This document shows, piece after piece, positions 1-8,376 of a stretch of DNA of 30,503 bases (within the stretch, counting starts at the first letter, position 1; each line of letters opens with the position of its first letter). The position numbers and the translations under genes are program-made. Origin of the DNA: an uncultured Clostridia bacterium (GTDB lineage Bacteria > Bacillota > Clostridia > Christensenellales > Aristaeellaceae); the NCBI GenBank assembly GCA_937886445.1, contig CALGBY010000054.1:1-30503 (forward strand), read 5' to 3'. Under the pieces are notes generated by a model, which was given only the letters and a program-made list of their open reading frames with translations, had not been told where the DNA came from and made no database searches.

Positions 1-857
1 TTCAGTTGAGCCGTTACCGAAGGCTTTTCCTGTGCATGCTCCCGCTGAGCATTTTTGTCATAGCAGTACAGGTAAAAGTTATAGTCGCCTCTGCGTGGAA
101 TACAGCGGAGGCAGTATTCGTAGTTCCTGGTTTCCATCCGAAAACCGTAACTGTCATCAATCGAAGTGCCCTGACGGCATCCCTTGCTCATGGACGCGAA
201 ATCATGCAGCAAACCGCCTTCTTCGCGCATTCCGTTGACCACATTCTGAAGTTCATCCCGGAAAGCCAACCGTTTCAGTTCCGGCTGATGATCAAACCAG
301 GAAGTCCAGAATTCATCACCGTCACGACCGAAATCACCGCGCAGATGACCAATACAGCCACGCAGGACATCTTTTTCACCATGATTCGAGTAAAGCCATT
401 CCTTCTTTTCCGGTTCAATCGGTTTCCATTGGATTCCGATGGTTTCTTCACGTTCGATGCCCTTGAGCGCACTTTCAAACGCATAAAGTGCTGTCGAAGA
501 AAAGTCATCGTAGTAATCGTTGATACTGTGAATCACTTCCGGATCCTCACGGTAGTAATTCTGCTTCGCGTCAAGATAATTGCGGATTTCATCCAGAAGA
601 TCATGAACGACCGAACCAAGCGAACCGTTTCCGTTGTACTCAAGTTCCTCTGTACCCATATCCGGATCTTCGGACTGGAAAGATAAACGCAGTTGGAAAT
701 CCTCGCCGTAGCGGGTAATCTCCAACTGCGTATCATCCGTATAGTCATGAGTAAACTTCAACGAATAGTGTTCATCCGGCTGCGGTTCAGGAGGTTCACG
801 GTCATACTGACGGTCACGCCAGTTTTCATAATCTTCAATGCTCTGACCGATTCCCAT
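1..857 (-). CDS. Conserved element protein, 3' end cut by window edge
   Basis: An open frame runs from an ATG at 857 to the left edge with no stop, giving at least 285 residues. A textbook ribosome site (AAGGAGG, 6 nt spacing) lies in the gap after the 151-aa gene upstream. The product is soluble, acidic and rich in aromatic residues, with no signal peptide or membrane segment. The start is MGIGQSIEDYENW and a later part has a Tyr/Phe/Cys-rich stretch (YEYCLRC, then DYNFYLYCYD). I do not recognise a named domain. From its position at the distal end of a transfer operon it is probably an accessory protein of the element. It is clearly real: the frame is uninterrupted, the start signal is strong and the codon use matches its neighbours. 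Function unknown. Confidence 0.8.
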   Translation of the reverse strand, partial: MGIGQSIEDYENWRDRQYDREPPEPQPDEHYSLKFTHDYTDDTQLEITRYGEDFQLRLSFQSEDPDMGTEELEYNGNGSLGSVVHDLLDEIRNYLDAKQNYYREDPEVIHSINDYYDDFSSTALYAFESALKGIEREETIGIQWKPIEPEKKEWLYSNHGEKDVLRGCIGHLRGDFGRDGDEFWTSWFDHQPELKRLAFRDELQNVVNGMREEGGLLHDFASMSKGCRQGTSIDDSYGFRMETRNYEYCLRCIPRRGDYNFYLYCYDKNAQREHAQEKPSVTAQL

Positions 858-868
858 ATGCTGCCTCC

Positions 869-1324
869 TTATCGCTGGAAGGTATTCTCACGGGGCTTCT
901 TATCACCGGCACCGGGAATGGAAGGCTGCTTGAGCGCGTCCTGTACAGAAGCACGGTCGCGATTCTTATAGCTTTCCATCATCTGCTTCAGATCGGCATT
1001 GGAAACCATCCGGGTAGTCGTGGTATAGACATTCTTGCCGTTCTCATCAGTACCGGTCAATTCGGAACGGGATACCTTGGTCTGACCGTCAGCAGGAACC
1101 TTCATCCAGACGCCCTTGCCGCCAAACTTATCTTCATGGACATGATTGGCAGCAACAACGATGCTTTCCCAGGGCCGCTTGTCGGCGGGATCCTCATTGG
1201 GAATCTTGATGGCAACGCATTCTCTGCCGGTCTTGGCAGTAAAGGGCTGACCTACCAGTCCCTTGGCGAACTTGATCGTCAGTTCTTCGCGATTCTGAGT
1301 GTTCTGATTCATAGTGTTTTCCAT
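869..1324 (-). CDS. Conserved ICE-associated small protein (151 aa)
   Basis: The start is ATG at 1324 behind AAAGGAAA; the stop is 11 nt before the next start, so the two genes are co-transcribed. The N-terminal half (LTIKFAKGLVGQPF, then ECVAIKIPN) and a central stretch (VAANHVHEDKFGGKGVWMKV) resemble, from memory, small proteins found beside topB and YodL genes in Clostridia transfer elements. I cannot attach a Pfam name. The fold looks beta-rich, and the C-terminal 45 residues are charged and probably disordered. There is no signal peptide or membrane segment. A nucleic-acid-binding role would suit the neighbourhood but no motif proves it. Confidence 0.8.
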   Translation of the reverse strand: MENTMNQNTQNREELTIKFAKGLVGQPFTAKTGRECVAIKIPNEDPADKRPWESIVVAANHVHEDKFGGKGVWMKVPADGQTKVSRSELTGTDENGKNVYTTTTRMVSNADLKQMMESYKNRDRASVQDALKQPSIPGAGDKKPRENTFQR

Positions 1325-1345
1325 AATGTTTCCTTTCCGGGAGCT

Positions 1346-2749
1346 TCAGCGCTCCCTGTCCTTGTTTGTGCGTTCATGTTTGATTTCCGGTGAAGGATGT
1401 GCAGCCGCGCTTTCCTCACGGCAGTCCTTGAGTTGAGCCAGCAGAGAAGGCTTCTGTTCATCCGGTTCTTTTTCGCCGTTGTTGATGATGCCGTCGATCA
1501 TATTGCAGTCATCCTCAAGCATCAGTTCAGCGTTGCGAAGCGGGTTATCCATGAAGTTCTCCAACTTTTCAAAGCCGATGGAATCAGTGAAATAGCAGGT
1601 GATCTTTCCGTCACGCTTCAGAGCAACCACATCACTGACACTCATGCTGTGCCCGTGGAAATCTTCCGGACGGTATACGTTGAAATCGAAATACAATGTT
1701 TCCAGAACGGAATTGACATCATCATTGTGTGCACAGTCATCAGGAAGCTGTGCAGTATAGATCATGTTGTAATTCCGATGCTGAACTCTGTTTTCGAGCT
1801 GCTTTGTATCGTAACTGTCAGCCATGCACCAGTTGGCTCCGCTTCGCAGGCAGATTGCTGCTTCCATCTGAAAATCGTTCCGAACAGCAATCCGCTCCGG
1901 ATCATCCGTGGCAATTACGGTGAAACCGTCATACTGCAGTCTTTCAATAACAGCTTCTTTGTTGTCAAATACCACGTTTTCTATCTGTTCCAGTTCTTTT
2001 CCGATTCGTTCGCGGAATCTTTCAGCGCTTCGGTTAAGAATGTCCATTTCCGTGAAATGAAGCTGATGGTATTCGGGGCCGGGCTTCAGCTGATACAGAG
2101 CAAAGCAGTCATCGGGGTTATTCAGAAAATCCTGCTCCATCGGGAACTGGCGCTTCAACTGCTCTATGCGCGTTTCGGATTCAGGTCCCAGACTGACCAA
2201 CTCATCAAATGAGATCCGGTCGATTTCATTTGCCATAGCCTTCAATGAGGAATACTGCCAGGTATCAGTCTTCTCACCGTTGATGTACATATCCAGCGCC
2301 TTCGCCGGAATGTTTACAGCAACATCAATGACGATATCCTCACGGTCTTCGGCATTCGTTTCCGCAATACCGATCCTTGTGGGGTCATCAAAAGCGGACG
2401 CATCGAGATCTTCATCATATTCGCGCTTCACAAAGTCCCGGATCGATTCTTTGAGCTTGGTAATAATGTCTGAATCGCTGATTTCGAGGATTCCGTTCTC
2501 CATCTGGACATATTTCTTTTGCGCATCTCTGATAACCGAACGAATCTGATCAGTATATTCATACCCTTCGGCCATTGCAGCCCGTTCAGCGGGGCTCGCA
2601 CTCAGATACTGCACCAGAGCTGCATTTACCATAAGCTCATCCCAGCAAAGCTGTGCAGCGAACTGTCCATCCACGAAAAGGTCTCCATCGACAACGCAGA
2701 ATTCATGCTGCTCCTCCGGAATATTCAGAGGCTTATTGTTTTCTGACAA
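1346..2749 (-). CDS. YodL / DUF4316-type element protein
   Basis: A 467-aa cytoplasmic protein starting at TTG 2749, with AAGGTGA upstream. The C-terminal third carries a YodL-like module: NYNMIYTAQLP, then a spaced FNVYRPEDFHGHSMSVSDVV and ITCYFTDSIGFEKL. This matches the family core (Y-x-L-V-Y-T-A, D-F-x-G-H-S-L-S-V-S-D-V, D-S-x-G-F). A preceding CFALYQLKPG segment looks like the usual first strand of the same module, but about 95 residues separate it from the rest, which suggests an inserted domain. The N-terminal half is acidic and helical. YodL/DUF4316 proteins are common beside topB in Tn1549-like elements; their molecular role is unknown. The last 40 residues are low-complexity and charged. 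Confidence 0.8.
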   Translation of the reverse strand: MSENNKPLNIPEEQHEFCVVDGDLFVDGQFAAQLCWDELMVNAALVQYLSASPAERAAMAEGYEYTDQIRSVIRDAQKKYVQMENGILEISDSDIITKLKESIRDFVKREYDEDLDASAFDDPTRIGIAETNAEDREDIVIDVAVNIPAKALDMYINGEKTDTWQYSSLKAMANEIDRISFDELVSLGPESETRIEQLKRQFPMEQDFLNNPDDCFALYQLKPGPEYHQLHFTEMDILNRSAERFRERIGKELEQIENVVFDNKEAVIERLQYDGFTVIATDDPERIAVRNDFQMEAAICLRSGANWCMADSYDTKQLENRVQHRNYNMIYTAQLPDDCAHNDDVNSVLETLYFDFNVYRPEDFHGHSMSVSDVVALKRDGKITCYFTDSIGFEKLENFMDNPLRNAELMLEDDCNMIDGIINNGEKEPDEQKPSLLAQLKDCREESAAAHPSPEIKHERTNKDRER

Positions 2750-2760
2750 TCAAATCACCT

Positions 2761-3741
2761 TCATTCATCCAGTACAAAGTCGTTGCTTTCGGTACCATCC
2801 GACAGGACAAGCGCGTATTCGGATTCGGAATCACCGTAGGGCTGCCAGAAAAACTTGAGACCATAATGCTCGATATCTCCGTCATGGATGATCGTCAGTT
2901 CAAATTCAGGCTCATTCCAGTAGCGGCTCAGAGTCGGATCATAATCATTCAGAGACCAGTTACCGGTCCAAATATCCGGTACGATATGAGTTGTTACGTT
3001 GTTCTTGCCGGTTACAGTGCCATCTTCATGGAAATCGAACACTTCCGCGCAAAGTGTATCGCCGGCAAACAGGGACCAGCTGCCGACCATAGCAGTACGT
3101 GCTTCCAGGAGTGAAGTCACAACACGGGTACAGGTGACATTTTCTTTGGGAACGAAGCCACGGAAACGCTTACCGTTGTTCTTTGCTTCGATGTAAGTCC
3201 AGCGGCCCATTTCAGCAAGCGCGGTCACCTGAGTGCCTTCCTTGAGCTTGGTAAGCTCACCCTGCAGCCCGAGCGGATCATCCGTTACGGAAGTCTTGCA
3301 GTTGATATATCCCTCAAGCTGATCAAACTTCAGCTCGTTCACTTCGGTGTCCTTGGGCAGAGCGGCATCGCGGATATAGCCGATCCGGTAGTGATTCTCA
3401 TGTTCCTTATCATTGACCGCATACTGAACCATCAGCCATTTTCCGGTTCTTCCGAACACCTGCACCCAGCCGTTGGTGCTGACAATTGCTTTGCCGTTGG
3501 CACCGCGGATACTCTTTGAATTAGGCGCGGACATCACGGCATACTGTTTGCCCTTCGCAAGATCAAGCTGCTGAGCAACAAACTTACCTTCGGGAATTTC
3601 GGGAATATTGGATTCTTCGATCACATCTTCGTCAGTGATCACAATCTCCTTGTCTTCTTCCGTTTCGGCCATTGCAGTGCAGAAAGCGGAACAGAAAACC
3701 ATCATCAGAACCATGAGCATAGAAACGAATCTCTTCATCAT
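2761..3741 (-). CDS. Secreted SH3-like protein with lipocalin-like tail
   Basis: A 326-aa exported protein starting at ATG 3741 behind AGGAGG (8 nt). Residues 1-25 form a signal peptide (basic start, hydrophobic core, likely cleavage after TAMA). There is no lipobox and no anchor. Two bacterial SH3-like stretches follow. Residues about 52-125 contain GWVQVFGRTGKWLMVQY and end in HYRIGYI; residues about 140-205 contain a G-R-W-T-Y-I-E core and end in FRGFVPKE. The last 110 residues (VGSWSLFAG, FDFHEDGTVTG, WTGNWSLND) look like the lipocalin-like or 'W-x-W' beta-barrel tails common in gut Firmicutes. It sits 15 nt after topB and 11 nt before the YodL gene, so it shares their operon. It is not a usual member of the transfer core and may be cargo or a cell-wall binding factor. 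Assignments are by eye only. Confidence 0.75.
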   Translation of the reverse strand: MMKRFVSMLMVLMMVFCSAFCTAMAETEEDKEIVITDEDVIEESNIPEIPEGKFVAQQLDLAKGKQYAVMSAPNSKSIRGANGKAIVSTNGWVQVFGRTGKWLMVQYAVNDKEHENHYRIGYIRDAALPKDTEVNELKFDQLEGYINCKTSVTDDPLGLQGELTKLKEGTQVTALAEMGRWTYIEAKNNGKRFRGFVPKENVTCTRVVTSLLEARTAMVGSWSLFAGDTLCAEVFDFHEDGTVTGKNNVTTHIVPDIWTGNWSLNDYDPTLSRYWNEPEFELTIIHDGDIEHYGLKFFWQPYGDSESEYALVLSDGTESNDFVLDE

Positions 3742-3756
3742 TTTGTTGTCCTCCTA

Positions 3757-5841
3757 TCAATTAAAGACAGCCCTTAGACGGGGCTTGTTGTTGTCATCCT
3801 GCTCCAGCATGAGCATGGCGGAATATGTTTTCCCGTTTCGGGATTTAAGACCTTTGGCTACCGTATAGCCATTTTGCAGAATATCCTGAACCATATCGGC
3901 AGTAAGTGTTTTGCCGCCGGATTTCAGAAAAGCATTGTTCTTCCACAATGCAAAACCGCAGACACGGTTCCCGCAGAAAAAGCCTTTTGAGTTTTCCGTT
4001 ACAGGAGCACCGCATTCGGGACAGGTGCCCAGGACCTTTTTGTCGGACGGAAAAATCTCTTCGGCATTCGGGATCCGGTTCGCTGTTTCAATCAGGCTAG
4101 TCAGCATGGATTCAATGTCCGTGATGAAATCACCCGGATCATCCTGGCCTTGTTCAATGCGCTTCAAACGCTGCTCCCAGTCAGCAGTCATTTGCGGAGA
4201 CATCAGCTGTTCCGGAAGAACTGCCGCAAGCGCGGAGCCCTTGTCCGTAGGGACAAGACTTTTTGTTTTTCCGGAGCCTTTGCGTTCCACAAGACCGGTG
4301 CCGATCAGCTTTTCCAATGTCGCGGCGCGGGTTGCAGGAGTACCGATGCCTTTGCGCTCGGCATCCTCCGGCATGTCTTCGCTGCCTGCGTTTTCCATAG
4401 CGGTCAGCACGGTGCCTTCGGTAAAATGAGCAGGAGGAGTGGTCTTGCCTTCATGCACACTCGCCTTAACGGAAGAGATCTCCGCTCCTTCGACCAAATC
4501 AGCAGGCATTTCCGGTTCCGCTTTTTCATCGTCTGCGGTCCTGCCGCCAAGACTGCCGCGGAAGGTGTACCACTGTGCTTTCCACCCCATCTGGTGAATA
4601 TGCTTTCCTTTCGCGGTAAAGATATGACCGGCACAGTTCAGTGTGACGGTCGTTTCATCATAGAGGAACGGCTTGCCTGCGGCGCAAAGCAGACGAACGC
4701 AGATCAAATTCAGAATGTCCCGTTCACCGGTTGTCAACTGAGTCAGTACAGCCGGATTCTTTGTCATTGTCGCGGTAGGAATGATTGCGTGATGGTCACT
4801 GACCTTCTTGTCATTGATCATCTGCGCCGACTGCACCGGGATTACAAGCCCCTTTGCAAACGGAAGAGAATCAGCAACTTTCTGAACCAATCCGGGGATT
4901 GCGTTTTCCATATCGTGGGTCAGATAGTTACTGTCTGTTCTGGGATAGGTCACCAGCTGATGCTCATACAGGGATTGTGTGTAATCCAATGTCTGTTGAG
5001 CAGTAAAGCCAAGCAGTTTGTTGGCATCCCGTTGAAGTGATGTCAGGTCATACAGTTTCGGAGGCTGCTCGCTGCGGCTTTTTCTGTCAATCTGCTGGAT
5101 GATTGCCGCGGTACGGTCACAAAGGGAGCAAAGCTTTTCAGCAGTTTCTCTGTCCTTGAAACGTTCCGACTGTGCAATGAAACCTGCATCAAGCTGCACC
5201 GTGAAGAACTGCTCCGGATGAAAGGTTTGAATGGATTCTTCGCGGTCAACGATCATGGCAAGCGTCGGAGTCATGACCCGGCCAATATGCAGTGTCTGTC
5301 CGTACAGAAGCGAATACAGCCGCGTGGCATTCATGCCCACAAGCCAGTCCGCACATGCTCTGCACAGAGCCGCTTTATACAGATCATCGTATTCCTTGCC
5401 GTCTTTCAGATGGGCGAAGCCGTCACGAATCGCATCGGGTTCCATGGAAGAAATCCAGAGCCGTTTCACGGGAAGTTTGCATTCAGCTTTCTGATACGCT
5501 AACCGGAAAATCAGTTCACCTTCACGGCCGGCATCTGTCGCACAGACGACCTCTGTGACTTTGGAATCATGCATCAGAGCTTTCAGTACATTGAATTGTT
5601 TCCGTGTTCCTTCAGAAACAATGAACTGCCATTCTTCGGGGAAGATTGGCAGGTCTTCATAACGCCATTTCTCATATTTACGGTCATATGCTTCAGGCAT
5701 TGCCAGTTCAACAAGATGGCCGACACACCAGGTTACAATATGGTTCCTGCCTTGAAGGAATCCTTCATGATGGTCAGAAGCACCGAGAACATCGGCAATG
5801 GATCGCGCCACACTGGGTTTTTCAGCTATTATCAGCTGCAT
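3757..5841 (-). CDS. topB: DNA topoisomerase III (type IA)
   Basis: A type IA topoisomerase that relaxes or decatenates DNA through a 5'-phosphotyrosine. I place the start at ATG 5841 (MQLIIAEKPS) because GGAGTG sits 6 nt upstream; an in-frame ATG at 5859 lacks such a site. The 694-aa product has the Toprim fold (IIAEKPSVA near residue 5; ATDAGREGELIFR near 101-113) and the active-site Tyr at about 299 in LVTYPRTDSNYL. The IGRVMTPTLA motif near 186 has Met where GRVQTP is usual. A C-terminal zinc ribbon (CPECGAP, then FFCGNRVCGF) begins near residue 616. The length is normal for the Tn1549/ICE-borne topB class. It probably processes the transferred strand or resolves replication intermediates of the element. 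Confidence 0.96.
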   Translation of the reverse strand: MQLIIAEKPSVARSIADVLGASDHHEGFLQGRNHIVTWCVGHLVELAMPEAYDRKYEKWRYEDLPIFPEEWQFIVSEGTRKQFNVLKALMHDSKVTEVVCATDAGREGELIFRLAYQKAECKLPVKRLWISSMEPDAIRDGFAHLKDGKEYDDLYKAALCRACADWLVGMNATRLYSLLYGQTLHIGRVMTPTLAMIVDREESIQTFHPEQFFTVQLDAGFIAQSERFKDRETAEKLCSLCDRTAAIIQQIDRKSRSEQPPKLYDLTSLQRDANKLLGFTAQQTLDYTQSLYEHQLVTYPRTDSNYLTHDMENAIPGLVQKVADSLPFAKGLVIPVQSAQMINDKKVSDHHAIIPTATMTKNPAVLTQLTTGERDILNLICVRLLCAAGKPFLYDETTVTLNCAGHIFTAKGKHIHQMGWKAQWYTFRGSLGGRTADDEKAEPEMPADLVEGAEISSVKASVHEGKTTPPAHFTEGTVLTAMENAGSEDMPEDAERKGIGTPATRAATLEKLIGTGLVERKGSGKTKSLVPTDKGSALAAVLPEQLMSPQMTADWEQRLKRIEQGQDDPGDFITDIESMLTSLIETANRIPNAEEIFPSDKKVLGTCPECGAPVTENSKGFFCGNRVCGFALWKNNAFLKSGGKTLTADMVQDILQNGYTVAKGLKSRNGKTYSAMLMLEQDDNNKPRLRAVFN

Positions 5842-5862
5842 CTTTTTCACTCCATTCATAAA

Positions 5863-5888
5863 GCCCTGCGGAGTTTGTTCCGCAGGGC
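5863..5888 (-). terminator. Intercistronic hairpin before topB
   Basis: Perfect 10-bp stem GCCCTGCGGA / TCCGCAGGGC with a 6-nt loop, in the 54-nt gap between the CD1107 gene and topB. On the minus strand it is followed only by TTTATG, so it is a weak terminator at best. It may act as a partial attenuator or an RNA-stabilising element. Confidence 0.5.
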
Positions 5889-5895
5889 GTACTGG

Positions 5896-7341
5896 TTATT
5901 CGTCAGTATCAGAGGCTTCCTCGTCTTCGTCATCCTCATCATAATCGAAGGCGGGTTTTCCACCACCGGAGCCCTTCTTGTTCTTCGTGAACAGGAAGAC
6001 CGCAATGCCGCCGATTGCCAGAATTGCCACCAGTGCGATAATGCCGGTCATCTTACTGTTGTCGGTCTTCTCCGGTTCGGGATCGGTCGCAACCGGTTCA
6101 GGGGCAACGGTGGGTTCAGGAGTCACATACACGATCTGAGGCGTTGGAGTGGGATCAGGTTCCGCTTCATACGCTTCGACTTCTTCGTCAGACATGAGAG
6201 AAAGAAGATCCCGCTCATCCACCAGATTCATGAAGTAGGTCTCGTACAGTTCTGCGTCCTCATCAATCGGCTTATCATAGTCGATTACCAGATAGAAGGT
6301 GTTTCCGCTCTTGGTCTGCAGCGTAATGAACTGTTTGTTGGTAGCAGCGGAATAGAGCATATCCAGCGTATGACTGTTACCGTCAGACTGATAAGGCATA
6401 CCGGGGCCGAGTGTGATATATTCCTTTTCAATCACAGGCTCCGGAGTGGGTTCAGGAGTCACATAGATGATCTGAGGTTCAGCCGTTGCCTGCGGCATGA
6501 ACGGTTCGGGTTCAGTTACCGCAGAAGTAATCGGTCTGTAGATACTCGCGCTGCCGGTAGAAGTAACGGAAGGCACGGCAGTTGCTGTGTCAGCAGGCTT
6601 CTCGTCTTCCTTTTCATCCTTCTTTTCGGAAGCAGTTTCTTTCTTCTCCGGTTTCTTGGGCTTTTCCGTTTCTACAGGCGCGGGAGTATTCACAGGCTCA
6701 GGTGTGATATCCGGCTCCACGTGGTAATTGGGGTTATCCAGTGTGATTGGATCGGAGAAATTACCCGCATAGTCAAAGGCGCGAACGGCAAGCTTTTCAA
6801 ACTTGTTCATGGTTTCATCCAGTGCGATATCCAGCGCACTGTTTTCAACTGTCGTGAACAGCATGCTGCCAACCTGTACGCCGGCAATACCGGAAATATT
6901 ATCGGTCACTTCCACATGAAGTGTGCTTTCCTGAATTTCAGCCTTTACAACAGGCGCATCGGCATCCAGACAAAGGATGTTCATGCTTTCCTCATACTGA
7001 AGTCCATCGTTATCCGTGACCCGGACCGTCATCTGTCCGTTCTCACTGACGGAAAGAGAAGTCATTCCTTCAGTCATCATACGGGTAATGTCGATCCAGC
7101 CGCTGTTGTTCAGCGCGTATTCGACTGTGTTCCAGCCATGCCCTTGTTTGTCAGTCACGGCGATCTTCACACTTGCGTTTGTGCCGGAAGCCCATCCGCC
7201 GGGCGGTGTGATCGTGATCTTGTAGGGATCATCAGCTGCATATGCGGTAGCCGACATATACAGACAGGCCATCATCATAAGCAGCATTACTAGGAACATG
7301 GCGATCAGCCGCGGCATTTCATGGTTACGCTTCATCATCAT
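5896..7341 (-). CDS. CD1107-family element protein (DUF4366-like), cell-surface, single TM
   Basis: A 481-aa surface protein. I choose ATG 7341 (M-M-M-K-R) because AGGAGG lies 9 nt upstream; the next two Met codons are also possible, and a start at 7359 would be inside that ribosome site. A signal peptide ends at ATAYA-ADDP. Ig-like beta segments follow (KITITPPGGW, VRVTDNDGL, VEVTDNISGIAGV, VRAFDYAGNFSDP). Next come a Pro/Glu/Lys-rich linker, a conserved C-terminal domain (YITLGPGMPYQ, TKSGNTFYLVIDYDK), a second TPEP-rich linker, one membrane helix (GIIALVAILAIGGIAVFLF) and an acidic tail. This order fits the CD1107/DUF4366 proteins of C. difficile CTn4-type elements, thought to be exposed parts of the mating apparatus. 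It overlaps the end of the DUF4315 gene by 17 nt, so the two are translationally coupled. Confidence 0.85.
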   Translation of the reverse strand: MMMKRNHEMPRLIAMFLVMLLMMMACLYMSATAYAADDPYKITITPPGGWASGTNASVKIAVTDKQGHGWNTVEYALNNSGWIDITRMMTEGMTSLSVSENGQMTVRVTDNDGLQYEESMNILCLDADAPVVKAEIQESTLHVEVTDNISGIAGVQVGSMLFTTVENSALDIALDETMNKFEKLAVRAFDYAGNFSDPITLDNPNYHVEPDITPEPVNTPAPVETEKPKKPEKKETASEKKDEKEDEKPADTATAVPSVTSTGSASIYRPITSAVTEPEPFMPQATAEPQIIYVTPEPTPEPVIEKEYITLGPGMPYQSDGNSHTLDMLYSAATNKQFITLQTKSGNTFYLVIDYDKPIDEDAELYETYFMNLVDERDLLSLMSDEEVEAYEAEPDPTPTPQIVYVTPEPTVAPEPVATDPEPEKTDNSKMTGIIALVAILAIGGIAVFLFTKNKKGSGGGKPAFDYDEDDEDEEASDTDE

Positions 7342-7675
7342 CCGCTTCGTCCTCCTCATCAGTCATTTCAGAATCCGTCACAGGCTCAGAATCCGTTTCT
7401 TCATCAGTAGCTCTGGCATACTGGGGAACGGCATTCGGAATAAAGCCGGGAAGTTCTCCGCTTTTAAGCCGGCCCAGCAGTTCCGCCAAACCTTCGGGAG
7501 TAATGTTGAAAGAATCCACCGTGCTTAGGATCGCGTTGTTATCCGCCTTTTGGGTCAGCTTCATAACATACTCGACTTCATCATTGAGTTCCCGCTGTTT
7601 TTCAAGCAGGCTGTCGAGCAGAGCGTGGAGCTTAATCCGATCGGTGGGATAACGCTTTTTCTTGTTGTTCATCAT
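7325..7675 (-). CDS. DUF4315 family protein
   Basis: A 116-aa protein starting at ATG 7675 behind GAGGTGA. The N-terminal 45 residues are basic then helical and look like a short coiled coil (LLDSLLEKQRELNDEVEYVMKL as two parts). A conserved ITPEGLAELLGRLKSGELPGF segment near 70-90 matches the DUF4315 signature. The last 30 residues are almost entirely Asp/Glu. DUF4315 genes regularly sit between the NlpC/P60 or CD1108 gene and CD1107 in Clostridia ICEs, as here. Function is unknown; a cytosolic adaptor of the mating channel is a reasonable guess from position only. Confidence 0.85.
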   Translation of the reverse strand: MMNNKKKRYPTDRIKLHALLDSLLEKQRELNDEVEYVMKLTQKADNNAILSTVDSFNITPEGLAELLGRLKSGELPGFIPNAVPQYARATDEETDSEPVTDSEMTDEEDEADDDEA

Positions 7676-7687
7676 ATTGTCACCTCG

Positions 7688-8311
7688 TTAATCAATAGGC
7701 AGGCGGCCAAAGCCATAGAACTTATCAACCCATTTCTTCTTTGTCAGATCAGCAAATCCGATGGGGTCGCCTGCATGAATCATCATGTTATTGCCCACAT
7801 AGATTCCAACATGCGTAATGCCGTCAACATTCGGTCCCATGGTGCCTTCAAAAAAGATCAGATCACCGGGGCGTGCTTCTTCGGGCTTGATTGCCTTGCA
7901 GATCTTATAAAGTCCGGTCGCACCTTTGCGGCTGGTATTGAAAACCCCGGCATGCCTGTAGACCCAGCAGACAAATCCGCTGCAGTCAAAGCTGACGCTT
8001 GGTTTGGAACCGCCGTAGACATAGGGATATCCGATGTATTTTTCCGCTTCGATCATCAATGCCAGAAATTTCGGATCATTAGCCAGGAGTTCTTCGGGGA
8101 TCGTGTACTCAAGGAGCTTGTTGGTCGATTTCACTCCATCCACACGGACATTCTTTTTGCCGATAGAAGTGATAACAGGAATGGAATCATTTTCCGCTGA
8201 CGCGTTTGCGAAGGGAAAAGCACTCATCAGGGTCAGCAGGATCAGAAGCATAGCAACGATGCGAACGGTAACGGTTTGTCCGCGGGTAGGATTCATACGA
8301 ATGTTGGTCAT
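7688..8311 (-). CDS. Secreted NlpC/P60 peptidoglycan hydrolase
   Basis: A 207-aa exported cysteine peptidase expected to cut peptide stems of peptidoglycan. The start is ATG 8311 (MTNIRMNP), with TGGAGG 5 nt upstream; a TTG at 8323 overlaps that site and is rejected. A signal peptide or N-terminal membrane helix covers about residues 15-40 (VAMLLILLTLMSAF). The catalytic domain fills the C-terminal 135 residues: Cys about 110 in FDCSGFV, His about 167 in ITHVGIYVG, and a further His in MMIHAGDP. The domain is a close paralogue of the C-terminal domain of the gene just upstream (8377-10311), so it appears to be a tandem duplicate. It probably opens the wall for the transfer channel. Confidence 0.93.
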   Translation of the reverse strand: MTNIRMNPTRGQTVTVRIVAMLLILLTLMSAFPFANASAENDSIPVITSIGKKNVRVDGVKSTNKLLEYTIPEELLANDPKFLALMIEAEKYIGYPYVYGGSKPSVSFDCSGFVCWVYRHAGVFNTSRKGATGLYKICKAIKPEEARPGDLIFFEGTMGPNVDGITHVGIYVGNNMMIHAGDPIGFADLTKKKWVDKFYGFGRLPID

Positions 8312-8344
8312 GTGTACCTCCAAAGTAATCTATGTGGGAATAAG

Positions 8345-8372
8345 GAAAGGAGCAGGATCAATCTCCCGCTCC
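8345..8372 (-). terminator. Hairpin between the two NlpC/P60 genes
   Basis: Nine-base-pair stem GGAGCGGGA / TCCTGCTCC with one G-U pair and a 6-nt loop, followed on the minus strand by TTTCCTTATT. It lies 4 nt after the stop of the upstream hydrolase gene. It is a moderate intrinsic terminator or attenuator. Confidence 0.55.
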
Positions 8373-8376
8373 TGAA

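Noticed and set aside
6..686. 226-aa plus-strand ORF at the left edge
   Set aside because: The minus strand here holds a longer open frame with a strong ribosome site at 857 that continues off the edge; the plus frame is its shadow.
5569..7293. 574-aa plus-strand ORF
   Set aside because: It is antisense to topB and the CD1107 gene and rich in Phe/His/Arg/Cys as expected of a shadow frame.
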